Assembly (NCBI GenBank): GCA_950097015.1 | Contig: CATNEN010000038.1 | Location: 11,883,001 to 11,947,000 of the forward strand | Source of the DNA: Macrostomum hystrix | Taxonomy: Eukaryota > Platyhelminthes > Macrostomidae | DNA: 64,000 nucleotides | Direction: 5' to 3' | In this document: positions 34,601-46,400 of the stretch, piece by piece | Position numbering within the stretch: position 1 is the stretch's first letter | Layout: the number at the start of each line of letters is the position of its first letter | Position numbers and translations under genes: made by a program | The notes under the pieces: generated by a model | What the model saw: the letters and a program-made list of their open reading frames with translations, nothing else | Told to the model about the DNA's origin: nothing | Databases searched by the model: none

Positions 34601-37600
34601 CAAAATCTGGTTTAGCCATGATTCAATCTCTGGTTTAGCCATGATTCAAACTCTGGTTTAGCCATGATTCAAACTCTGGTTTAGCCATGATTCAGACTCT
34701 GGTTTAGCCATGATTCAAACTCTGGTTTAGCCATGATTCAAACTCTGGTTTAGCCATGATTCAGACGCTGGTTTAGCCATGATTGAAACTCTGGTTTAGC
34801 CATGATTCAGACTCTGGTTTAGCCATGATTCAGACGCTGGTTTAGCCATGATTGAAACTCTGGTTTTGCCATGATTCAGACTCTGGGTTAGCCATGATTC
34901 AAACTCAGGTTTAGCCATGATTCAAACTCTGGATTAGCCATGATTCAAACTCTGTTTTAGCTACGATTGAAATTCTGGTTTGGCCATGATTCAAAATCTG
35001 GTTTAGCCATGATTCAATCTCTGGTTTAGCCATGATTCAAACTCTGGTTTAGCCATGATTCAAACTCTGGTTTAGCCATGATTCAGACTCTGGTTTAGCC
35101 ATGATTCAAACTCTGGTTTAGCCATGATTCAAACTCTGGTTTACCATGATTCAGACGCTGGTTTAGCCATGATTGAAACTCTGGTTTTGCCATGATTCAG
35201 ACTCTGGTTTAGCCATGATTCAGACTCTGGTTTAGCCATGATTCAGACTCTGGTTTAGCCATGATTCAAACTCTGGTTTAGCCATGATTCAAACTCTGGT
35301 TTAGCCATGATTCAGACTCTGGTTTAGCCATGATTCAAACTCTGGTTTAGCCATGATTCAGACTCTGGTTTAGCCATGATTCAGACTCTGGTTTAGCCAT
35401 GATTCAGACTCTGGTTTAGCCATGATTCAGACTCTGGTTTAGCCATGATTCAAACTCTGGTTTAGCCATGATTCAAACTCTGGTTTAGCCATGATTCAGA
35501 CTCTGGTTTAGCCATGATTCAAACTCTGGTTTAGCCATGATTCAGACTCTGGTTTAGCCATGATTCAGACTCTGGTTTAGCCATGATTCAAACTCTGGTT
35601 TAGCCATGATTCAAACTCTGGTTTAGCCATGATTCAAACTCTGGTTTAGCCATGATTCAAACGCTGGGTTAGCCATGATTCAAACGCTGGGTTAGCCATG
35701 ATTCAAACGCTGGGTTAGCCATGATTCACACCCTGGTTTAGCCATGATTCAAACGCTGGGTTAGCCATGATTCAAACGCTGGGTTAGCCATGATTCACAC
35801 CCTGGTTTAGCCATGATTCAAACGCTGGGTTAGCCATGATTCAAACGCTGGGTTAGCCATGATTCAAACGCTGGGTTAGACATGATTCAAACGCTGGGTT
35901 AGCCATGATTCAAACGCTGGGTTAGCCATGATTCAAACTCAGGTTTAGCCATGATTCAAACTCTGGATTAGCCATGATTCAAACTCTGTTTTAGCTACGA
36001 TTGAAATTCTGGTTTGGCCATGATTCAAAATCTGGTTTAGCCATGATTCAATCTCTGGTTTAGCCATGATTCAAACTCTGGTTTAGCCATGATTCAAACT
36101 CTGGTTTAGCCATGATTCAGACGCTGGTTTAGCCATGATTGAAACTCTGGTTTTGCCATGATTCAGACTCTGGTTTAGCCATGATTCAGACGCTGGTTTA
36201 GCCATGATTGAAACTCTGGTTTTGCCATGATTCAGACTCTGGGTTAGCCATGATTCAAACTCAGGTTTAGCCATGATTCAAACTCTGGATTAGCCATGAT
36301 TCAAACTCTGTTTTAGCTACGATTGAAATTCTGGTTTGGCCATGATTCAAAATCTGGTTTAGCCATGATTCAATCTCTGGTTTAGCCATGATTCAAACTC
36401 TGGTTTAGCCATGATTCAAACTCTGGTTTAGCCATGATTCAGACTCTGGTTTAGCCATGATTCAAACTCTGGTTTAGCCATGATTGAAACTCTGGTTTTG
36501 CCATGATTCAGACTCTGGTTTAGCCATGATTCAGACTCTGGTTTAGCCATGATTCAGACTCTGGTTTAGCCATGATTCAAACTCTGGTTTAGCCATGATT
36601 CAAACTCTGGTTTAGCCATGATTCAGACTCTGGTTTAGCCATGATTCAAACTCTGGTTTAGCCATGATTCAGACTCTGGTTTAGCCATGATTCAAACTCT
36701 GGTTTAGCCATGATTCAAACGCTGGGTTAGCCATGATTCAAACGCTGGGTTAGCCATGATTCAAACGCTGGGTTAGCCATGATTCACACCCTGGTTTAGC
36801 CATGATTCAAACGCTGGGTTAGCCATGATTCAAACGCTGGGTTAGCCATGATTCACACCCTGGTTTAGCCATGATTCAAACGCTGGGTTAGCCATGATTC
36901 AAACGCTGGGTTAGCCATGATTCAAACGCTGGGTTAGCCATGATTCAAACGCTGGGTTAGACATGATTCAAACGCTGGGTTAGCCATGATTCAAACGCTG
37001 GGTTAGCCATGATTCAAACTCAGGTTTAGCCATGATTCAAACTCTGGATTAGCCATGATTCAAACTCTGTTTTAGCTACGATTGAAATTCTGGTTTGGCC
37101 ATGATTCAAAATCTGGTTTAGCCATGATTCAAACTCTGGTTTAGCCATGATTCAAACTCTGGTTTAGCCATGATTCAGACTCTGGTTTAGCCATGATTCA
37201 AACTCTGGATTAGCCATGATTCAAACTCTGTTTTAGCTACGATTGAAATTCTGGTTTGGCCATGATTCAAAATCTGGTTTAGCCATGATTCAATCTCTGG
37301 TTTAGCCATGATTCAAACTCTGGTTTAGCCATGATTCAAACTCTGGTTTAGCCATGATTCAGACTCTGGTTTAGCCATGATTCAAACTCTGGTTTAGCCA
37401 TGATTCAAACTCTGGTTTACCATGATTCAGACGCTGGTTTAGCCATGATTGAAACTCTGGTTTTGCCATGATTCAGACTCTGGTTTAGCCATGATTCAGA
37501 CTCTGGTTTAGCCATGATTCAGACTCTGGTTTAGCCATGATTCAAACTCTGGTTTAGCCATGATTCAAACTCTGGTTTAGCCATGATTCAGACTCTGGTT

Positions 37601-40600
37601 TAGCCATGATTCAAACTCTGGTTTAGCCATGATTCAGACTCTGGTTTAGCCATGATTCAAACTCTGGTTTAGCCATGATTCAAACTCTGGTTTAGCCATG
37701 ATTCAATCTCTGGTTTAGCCATGATTCAAACTCTGGTTTAGCCATGATTCAAACTCTGGTTTAGCCATGATTCAGACTCTGGTTTAGCCATGATTCAAAC
37801 TCTGGTTTAGCCATGATTCAAACTCTGGTTTACCATGATTCAGACGCTGGTTTAGCCATGATTGAAACTCTGGTTTTGCCATGATTCAGACTCTGGTTTA
37901 GCCATGATTCAGACTCTGGTTTAGCCATGATTCAGACTCTGGTTTAGCCATGATTCAAACTCTGGTTTAGCCATGATTCAAACTCTGGTTTAGCCATGAT
38001 TCAGACTCTGGTTTAGCCATGATTCAAACTCTGGTTTAGCCATGATTCAGACTCTGGTTTAGCCATGATTCAAACTCTGGTTTAGCCATGATTCAAACGC
38101 TGGGTTAGCCATGATTCAAACGCTGGGTTAGCCATGATTCAAACGCTGGGTTAGCCATGATTCACACCCTGGTTTAGCCATGATTCAAACGCTGGGTTAG
38201 CCATGATTCAAACGCTGGGTTAGCCATGATTCACACCCTGGTTTAGCCATGATTCAAACGCTGGGTTAGCCATGATTCAAACGCTGGGTTAGCCATGATT
38301 CAGACTCTGGTTTAGCCATGATTCAGACTCTGGTTTAGCCATGATTCAGACTCTGGTTTAGCCATGATTCAAACTCTGGTTTAGCCATGATTCAAACTCT
38401 GGTTTAGCCATGATTCAGACTCTGGTTTAGCCATGATTCAAACTCTGGTTTAGCCATGATTCAGACTCTGGTTTAGCCATGATTCAGACTCTGGTTTAGC
38501 CATGATTCAAACTCTGGTTTAGCCATGATTCAAACTCTGGTTTAGCCATGATTCAAACTCTGGTTTAGCCATGATTCAAACGCTGGGTTAGCCATGATTC
38601 AAACTCTGGGTTAGCCATGATTCACACCCTGGTTTAGCCATGATTCAAACGCTGGGTTAGCCATGATTCACACCCTGGTTTAGCCATGATTCAAACGCTG
38701 GGTTAGCCATGATTCAAACGCTGGGTTAGCCATGATTCAAACGCTGGGTTAGCCATGATTCAAAATCTGGTTTAGCCATGATTCAATCTCTGGTTTAGCC
38801 ATGATTCAAACTCTGGTTTAGCCATGATTCAAACTCTGGTTTAGCCATGATTCAGACTCTGGTTTAGCCATGATTCAAACTCTGGTTTAGCCATGATTCA
38901 AACTCTGGTTTAGCCATGATTCAGACGCTGGTTTAGCCATGATTGAAACTCTGGTTTAGCCATGATTCAGACTCTGGTTTAGCCATGATTCAGACGCTGG
39001 TTTAGCCATGATTGAAACTCTGGTTTTGCCATGATTCAGACTCTGGGTTAGCCATGATTCAAACTCAGGTTTAGCCATGATTCAAACTCTGGATTAGCCA
39101 TGATTCAAACTCTGTTTTAGCTACGATTGAAATTCTGGTTTGGCCATGATTCAAAATCTGGTTTAGCCATGATTCAATCTCTGGTTTAGCCATGATTCAA
39201 ACTCTGGTTTAGCCATGATTCAAACTCTGGTTTAGCCATGATTCAGACTCTGGTTTAGCCATGATTCAAACTCTGGTTTAGCCATGATTCAAACTCTGGT
39301 TTACCATGATTCAGACGCTGGTTTAGCCATGATTGAAACTCTGGTTTTGCCATGATTCAGACTCTGGTTTAGCCATGATTCAGACTCTGGTTTAGCCATG
39401 ATTCAGACTCTGGTTTAGCCATGATTCAAACTCTGGTTTAGCCATGATTCAAACTCTGGTTTAGCCATGATTCAGACTCTGGTTTAGCCATGATTCAAAC
39501 TCTGGTTTAGCCATGATTCAGACTCTGGTTTAGCCATGATTCAGACTCTGGTTTAGCCATGATTCAAACTCTGGTTTAGCCATGATTCAAACTCTGGTTT
39601 AGCCATGATTCAAACTCTGGTTTAGCCATGATTCAAACGCTGGGTTAGCCATGATTCAAACGCTGGGTTAGCCATGATTCAAACGCTGGGTTAGCCATGA
39701 TTCACACCCTGGTTTAGCCATGATTCAAACGCTGGGTTAGCCATGATTCAAACGCTGGGTTAGCCATGATTCACACCCTGGTTTAGCCATGATTCAAACG
39801 CTGGGTTAGCCATGATTCAAACGCTGGGTTAGCCATGATTCAAACGCTGGGTTAGACATGATTCAAACGCTGGGTTAGCCATGATTCAAACGCTGGGTTA
39901 GCCATGATTCAAACTCAGGTTTAGCCATGATTCAAACTCTGGATTAGCCATGATTCAAACTCTGTTTTAGCTACGATTGAAATTCTGGTTTGGCCATGAT
40001 TCAAAATCTGGTTTAGCCATGATTCAATCTCTGGTTTAGCCATGATTCAAACTCTGGTTTAGCCATGATTCAAACTCTGGTTTAGCCATGATTCAGACGC
40101 TGGTTTAGCCATGATTGAAACTCTGGTTTTGCCATGATTCAGACTCTGGTTTAGCCATGATTCAGACGCTGGTTTAGCCATGATTGAAACTCTGGTTTTG
40201 CCATGATTCAGACTCTGGGTTAGCCATGATTCAAACTCAGGTTTAGCCATGATTCAAACTCTGGATTAGCCATGATTCAAACTCTGTTTTAGCTACGATT
40301 GAAATTCTGGTTTGGCCATGATTCAAAATCTGGTTTAGCCATGATTCAATCTCTGGTTTAGCCATGATTCAAACTCTGGTTTAGCCATGATTCAAACTCT
40401 GGTTTAGCCATGATTCAGACTCTGGTTTAGCCATGATTCAAACTCTGGTTTAGCCATGATTCAAACTCTGGTTTAGCCATGATTCAGACGCTGGTTTAGC
40501 CATGATTGAAACTCTGGTTTTGCCATGATTCAGACTCTGGTTTAGCCATGATTGAAACTCTGGTTTTGCCATGATTCAGACTCTGGTTTAGCCATGATTC

Positions 40601-41158
40601 AGACTCTGGTTTAGCCATGATTCAAACTCTGGTTTTGCCATGATTCAGACTCTGGTTTAGCCATGATTCAGACTCTGGTTTAGCCATGATTCAGACTCTG
40701 GTTTAGCCATGATTCAAACTCTGGTTTAGCCATGATTCAAACTCTGGTTTAGCCATGATTCAGACTCTGGTTTAGCCATGATTCAAACTCTGGTTTAGCC
40801 ATGATTCAGACTCTGGTTTAGCCATGATTCAGACTCTGGTTTAGCCATGATTCAGACTCTGGTTTAGCCATGATTCAAACTCTGGTTTAGCCATGATTCA
40901 AACTCTGGTTTAGCCATGATTCAAACTCTGGTTTAGCCATGGTTCAAACTCTGGTTTAGCCATGACTCAGACTCTGGTTTAGCCATGATTCAGACTCCAG
41001 TTTAGCCATGATTCAAACTCTCGTTTAGCCATGATTGAATCTCTGGTTTAGCCATGATTTAAGCTCTGGTTTAGCTATGATTCTAACGCTAGGTTAGCCA
41101 TGATTCAAACTCTGGTTTAGCCATGATTCTAACGCTGGGTTAGCCATGATTTAAACTC
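25656..41158. repeat. 15.5-kb array of 23-bp satellite with 3976-bp higher-order repeat
   Basis: By length there are about 670 units with the core TAGCCATGATTCAAACTCTG. Unit classes differ in the last third: CAAACTCTGG, CAGACTCTGG, CAAACGCTGGG, CACACCCTGG, CAATCTCTGG, and a rare TTTTAGCTACGATTGAAATT pair. The class order repeats: matching points at 28581, 32557 and 36717 give higher-order copies of 3976 and 4160 bp, and a third copy runs to about 40550. The 184-bp excess of the middle copy is eight extra units near 35360-35550. A 22-bp unit (GTTTACCATG) recurs at fixed places. Edges (25660-28500 and 40600-41158) are more diverse than the core. Short ORFs in it are by-products. Confidence 0.97.
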
Positions 41159-41465
41159 TGACAATGATCCCCCAGTTGACAATGATCCCCAAGTTGACAA
41201 TGTTCCCCAAGTTGACAATGATCCCCCCAGTTGACAATGATCCCCAAGTTGACAATGATCCCCCCAGTTGACAATGTTTCCCAGTTGACAATGATTCCCC
41301 AGTTGACAATGTTCCCCAAGTTGACAATGATCCCCCAGTTGACAATGATCCCGCAGTTGAAAATGATCTCCCAGTTGACAATGAACCCCCATTTGATGAT
41401 GATCCCCCAGTTTACAATGATCCCACAGTTGACAATCATCCCCCAGTTGACGATTATCCCGCAGT
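41158..41465. repeat. 18-bp tandem repeat array, third block
   Basis: Near-copy of 25158-25445. It ends abruptly at GATTATCCCGCAGTGG, after which unique sequence begins. Confidence 0.93.
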
Positions 41466-41479
41466 GGTAGTCTTCCTAA

Positions 41480-42670
41480 TTCGGACCGAGCACCATTGCT
41501 GTCAGTGTTTCGACTAAATTGCAGAATCGACTTGATCGAAATGATTACGAAAACGTTGGTCTATGGTTTTGCCGAGAGATATTTTAAAGTACTCTCTTTT
41601 AGACTGCGACTCCCTTTTACTTGCCTTACAGTGACAGTCAAAAAATCTTTTGTCAACCTGAAATTTTACCATTGCCAAATAGCTTTTTCAGCATGCATCG
41701 TCGCGTTTCGTATTTTGACGTCCTATCTGGCGAGTCACACTGAAAGAGGAAAAATTGCTACAAAATTTGAGGATATTGGCAATGTTTCAAATGATGCAAT
41801 CTGATTCAACAGCTTTTCATTGCGTCCTGCTATGGCTGCCTTGCAGCAGACAGTGAAACATTGTGTGATCTATTCAAAGGAAGCAAACATCAAACCATTG
41901 TCAAATATCTCGTAGTCGTCTCCATCGATAAGCGCTCATGTTTGCTGGTGCCATTGTGTGTAGACTTGAAAGACTTATCAGCATGAGAAGTATAGTATAG
42001 GTATTCAACCGTGTGGTGAATGGAAGAATATTTGTATAGTTTTATGAAAGTTTGCTCTGAACGCTGAATGCAAAAGTTTTTGCCAAAGTATTTGAGCTCT
42101 TCGGATTTTCAGCAGGTGAAAAAAGTAAAAGACGAATGCCTTTTTAATTCGTCTTTTCTGCAACACTTTAATTTCTGCATTATACTCGTTTCATCGGATA
42201 GAGCAGAAAATTGTAGCCTATGCACTCGATTTTCATGGTGATTGGTTGAATAGTTCGAGAAAAGAATAAATTGAAATGTAAAATATAAATACAGTGCTCC
42301 GTTGTTCCAATCGTAAAATGGAATTTTGTAATTCGCACATGTTAGAGCTTCTCATTTAACGTTATACCCAACTTTGCTCATTACTATTGCAGAATCTCAT
42401 GCATACACTATTTCAATGACATGACACGTCGCGTACTTTTTAAAAATACATCTTTTAAAGAACGAAAACAGATTTATCCCTCCGCCTTGGATCGCAGTGT
42501 ATATAGCATTATAGTTTCACGTCAAATGTCTGTTCGCCCTTTCGATGAAACTCACGAAGATACACATAATTCACTGCTTAACCCTCTCAAACCCAGTGGC
42601 TGCAAAGCGGCCATCAGTTATCATTTTAAAAGCTTATTGTCATTCTGTCGTCTAGCTATGGCCATTCTCT
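41480..42670 (+). other. T-gene 3'-flank-like sequence and unassigned DNA
   Basis: 41520-41680 resembles the T1 3' flank at 20290-20460 (similar order of GGTCTATGG/GGGCTATGG, AGACT and GAAATTTTACC-like words). 41920-41990 shares CTTATCAGCATGAGA and its surroundings with 44510-44570. No credible gene was found; ORFs at 41496-41804 and 42421-42711 look non-coding. Confidence 0.45.
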
Positions 42671-42671
42671 A

Positions 42672-43440
42672 CATTCTGTTTCTACATTCTCTTTTGATGC
42701 CGTATTTATAGACACTCTCTTTAAAGTATCTTTTTCTTTATCAGGAAAGTCCTGAACTATTTTTGTTCGCATGAAAATTAGCGTTAGAATTGGATTTTTC
42801 CAAAATGCATTGTTGTGTTTCGGAATTCAATCTTGTTAATTTGTCATGCAAATTTTATTGGTCCTTCTTAATTGTTTTTTAATTTCGCAGTGTTTTTTAG
42901 CCACTACTTAATCAACTAGCCCGTAGTTATGCGCCTCAATTTGCATATCCTCTTCGTTGGCTAACTACCGAACCCCCTTAAAAGTTGGCAGATTCCACGA
43001 AAGTTGGCCAACTATCCCCCCAAAGCAGTCGATTTCCCCCAAAGCTGCATGTTTTCTCAAAATGCTTCAATCTCATCTCAATACTTCATCAAATGTGAAT
43101 GCAACAGTTTGAAAATGGAAGTCAAACAGCAGCTGCATCGAGTTTTCAGTCCTGTTTGCTGCTGCCTGTCGGAATTCTCCTTTGACGGTTCCCTGCCTTG
43201 CGATGGCCTCTGTCCCGATCAGCGCAAACAGAAGGCAATCACGCAGGCAACGCATTGTCAGTGTCAGGGCAAAAAATGTTGTATTGCTTTACAATTGCTC
43301 TAGATGAGACACGCCAAGGCTTGCAAAGAAAGTTCTTATAACTTTTGACAGCTCATATTTCGCAGATGAAGTTTTATTCGTTTTCTAACGCTAGGGCCAC
43401 AATAACTGAAGGATATTTGGGGCGAAGCACAATAGCAGAG
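42672..43440 (+). repeat. Segmental duplicate X, copy 1 (partner 48652-49425)
   Basis: The ~770-bp blocks match over nearly their whole length by eye, including TTGATGCCGTATTTATAGAC and AGTCCTGAACTATTTTTG. A GC-richer stretch in the middle (43090-43240) keeps a conserved frame in both copies (VKQQLHRVFSPVCCCLSEF ... CDGLCPDQRKQ), which may be a Cys-rich exon or its remnant. The second copy directly follows T2. Confidence 0.85.
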
Positions 43441-43779
43441 ACCGCTCAATTGTCTCTATGCAGTCGCACTCTCGACAACAGGCTACCATTGTCCCCCTGC
43501 AAACAACCTGCACTGTGCCCACCAGCAGGCTATCCGAGAAATGAGACCGAGGAGAAATTTTTCCTGTCGTTGATTTTATTGCTGAAAAAAAGTTATCTCT
43601 TCGCTTTTCAGCTGTACCATTGCATAATCCAAAACAATGATTATCAGAATGCCTCAAGAGCAGACGCGAAGAGCTCTGCGAGTCTTCAACACGCGCGGCA
43701 GTTTCGCCAAGCGTTGGCTGTCGCACTTGGAGAGTCTGCAAGCACCGTCAACTATTTCGTAATCAGCGCGGCACAACCC

Positions 43780-44125
43780 GTAGTCCCCCGGTCTGCGCAA
43801 ATATCAGGACGCAAGGCGGACATTCGAGAGGCTGCGATGGACCGGGCCACCGACGGCCGAGGCCGAGAAAACCCTGTCGGACGTCTACACCAGGACGTCT
43901 ACCACGATGTCTGGACACTGCGCATGCAGCGATGCTGTGTGCGGTGTTCACGATGCGCAGCGGCCCGGGCAGGGAGGCCCGCTGACCTGAGCCGCTGCTC
44001 CTGCTCAAACGAGGCCAATTACGAACGGCGAGATTTCTTGACCGGCTTTTGAGTGATGCTGGCGCCGCGGACAAAGCTTGCGGGTGTGACTTTATGAAGT
44101 CGTTGGCCCAGAGACGCGATCTCTG
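43780..44125 (+). mobile_element. LINE fragment: C-terminal end of the RT ORF and 3' UTR, decayed
   Basis: At about 43995-44125 the plus strand reads RGQLRTARFLDRLLSDAGA up to a stop, matching the end of the 44785 LINE (RGQARTRRYMDCLLADAG) and of the 54.2-kb fragment. Upstream sequence (43800-43980) keeps weak similarity in shifted frames. The 3' UTR probably continues to ~44300. Confidence 0.7.
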
Positions 44126-44784
44126 ACTCCTCCCCCCTTTCTGGGCACGGCGTGGCTGGCTTGAGCAGTTATTTGTTTTAATGGCCTAAATACCAGTCGT
44201 AAAAAACGGGGCCCCTGCCTCGTTAGGTTTTAGTTACGGAGTCTAGGACCGGAAGGGGTGATGGCTGAACTACTCCAAGTAGTCCCTACCCCGAAAACTC
44301 ACAATAAGACTTTCGTCAATCGTACCAAAACTCAGCTATCAAACATTACTAGGGCTGGCTATACATAACATAACATTACTTATGGTAAGAAACACTTAGC
44401 TATGAAGCTGCTAAGTTTTTGCAGCAAGAAAAAATGGGTATCTAAGCAAAAGAAACAATCATTGAACCACAGACGAGTGTGTCGTTGTCTCCTGTTAAAA
44501 CGCTTATGTTTGATGGTGTCATTTTGTTTGCAGTCATGAAAATCTTATCAGCATGAGACTTATCGACTTTGGGATTGTCAGCTGTCACGTAAATTAAGCA
44601 ATATGTTTTGCAGAGATTAAAACATTTTTGTCCATAATTTAGAACTGTTAGAATACGTATTTAAACAACTTAAAAGAATAAGGGAATTTGTGAGTCACTT
44701 ATTTGTTCTCTTTTTTGGTCTGAGAATTCGCTAAACTATCTTTTGTAAGTAGTATTCGACCCGATCGCTATAGAAACAGACTCA
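44126..44784. other. Likely LINE 3' UTR and duplicated flank, no gene
   Basis: 44440-44600 resembles 41880-42000. No coding sequence or tandem repeat is supportable. Confidence 0.4.
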
Positions 44785-46400
44785 GTGGCAAATGCGAGAT
44801 GCCCCGCTCGAATTCTTTGTCCAATTTCACAACGAGTAATTGTGATGAACCGTGTGATGAACCGCGTGCTTGACGGGGGTGCAGCCCCAACTGAGTGGAC
44901 GACGGCCCACATGATCCCCATCCCAAAGAAGCCCGGTACAACTCGGAAAGAAGAACATAGGGGCATCTCGCTGATGTCTTGCGCCGCGAAGCTCTTCAAC
45001 ACGATCCTGCTGATGCGGCTGCAACCGGTGCTGGACCCGTTTCTACGGCACGAGCAGAACGGCTTCAGGCCACACCGGGGCACAGCGACCCAGATCCTTG
45101 CCCTGAGGAGGATAATAGAGGAGGCACGCACCCGCCAGGCGATGCTGATCTGTGTCTTCGTTGACTTCAGAAAGGCGTTCGACTCGGTGGCTCGCGGCGC
45201 CATTGTAATGGTGCTCCGGGCTTACCACGTGCCCCAGCGCCTGGTCAGCGCAGTCATGGCGCTCTACCAGGACACTCAAGCTGCTGTGGTGACGCCCGAC
45301 GGGCTATCGGACCCTTTCAGTACAACATCTGGAGTGCTGCAGGGCGACACGCTAGCGCCCTTCTTGTTCGTGCTGGTCCTCGACTGGGTGCTGCGGACTG
45401 CGCTTCCATCCGACGCCGACGGCTTCATGCTGTGCAGGCGCACGAGCAGCCGCCATCCAGAGAAGAGACTGTCGCTGCTGGGCTACGCTGACGACCTGGC
45501 GCTGCTGGCCTCTACGGCGGATGGAGCCCAACGGATGCTGGACAGATTGGTGTCGGTAGCGGCTACGGTCGGCCTGGTTGTTAACACCGACAAGACGGAG
45601 GTCTTGACGGTGCCAGCGAAGCTGCCTGCCAATGTCACCTGCCGCGGCGCAAACGGTCACGCGGCCCCTCTACCCCGCTGCACGCGTTTCACGTACCTCG
45701 GCGTGCTGGTACCCAGCGTTCAGGAGGACCTGGCGCGACGCAGAGGCCTGGCTTGGGCGGCCTTCCGCTCAGTCCGGGTTGTTCTGCAGAGCGCCGTGCT
45801 GCCAGATCGCCTGAGGTCTCGGCTGTTTCAGGCGGTGGTCGAGACCGTCCTGACCTACAACGCCGAGACGTGGACGCTGACCGAGACGCTGGAGAAGCGG
45901 CTGGACGCGACCCACTCCAGCCTGTTGCGCGCGGCCTTCGGCATCTCCTACCCCGAGGTCGTCTCGAACGCGGCCCTCTATCGACGAGCCGGTCTGCGAC
46001 CACCCAGCGAGACCATCCGGCGGCGGCGGCTGCAGCTGGCGGGCCACGTGATTCGCGCGGAAGCCTACTGCCCTGAACCGGTGCAGGACGTCCTGCTGCT
46101 CACGCTGCGGGGCCCCTGGCGCCGGGGGCAGGCCAGGACGCGCCGTTACATGGACTGCCTGCTTGCTGATGCCGGTGTCATCGACCGGAACAACGCTGCG
46201 GCTGCCTTCAGGGAGCGAGCCATGAGGAGGGTGCTCTGACACTGCCGCCATGCTCTCACTTTTCCCCTTTCTTTCCCCATTTTTCTCTTTCGCCCCATGC
46301 TCCCCCCTTTTTCTTTGCCTTCTTCTGTGGCAGTGTAAATGTATGTAATGTAATACGAGTAAGTAGTGATAGTCAGACGCTTCGCCTTTGGCCTTCTGGT
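44785..46400 (+). mobile_element. 5'-truncated non-LTR retrotransposon with intact reverse transcriptase frame
   Basis: The frame runs 44785-46239 without a stop (484 codons). RT motifs in order: AHMIPIPKKPG, EEHRGISLMSCAAKLFN, NGFRPHRGTATQI, the A motif FVDFRKAFDSV, the B motif SGVLQGDTLAPFLFVLVLD, the catalytic C motif GYADDLALLAST, and GLVVNTDKTEVL. The C-terminal segment (RRRRLQLAGHVIRAE, then WRRGQARTRRYMDCLLADAG) is shared with two other fragments in the window. The endonuclease domain is missing, so this is a 5'-truncated insertion whose usable start is outside the copy; codons 1-20 may be flank. The family is APE-type; RTE-like is my guess from gene layout and 3' tails. Both catalytic aspartates are present. 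Confidence 0.93.

Noticed and set aside
31923-40250. Three identical 63-aa ORFs (31923, 36083, 40059) as a gene family
   Set aside because: They fall in the 23-bp satellite; their spacing only reflects the higher-order repeat.
25656-41158. CRISPR-like array
   Set aside because: There are no spacers: units are contiguous variants of one 23-bp sequence, and the genome is eukaryotic.
43345-44052. 235-aa ORF as a gene
   Set aside because: It spans duplicated block X and a decayed LINE tail in the wrong frame.
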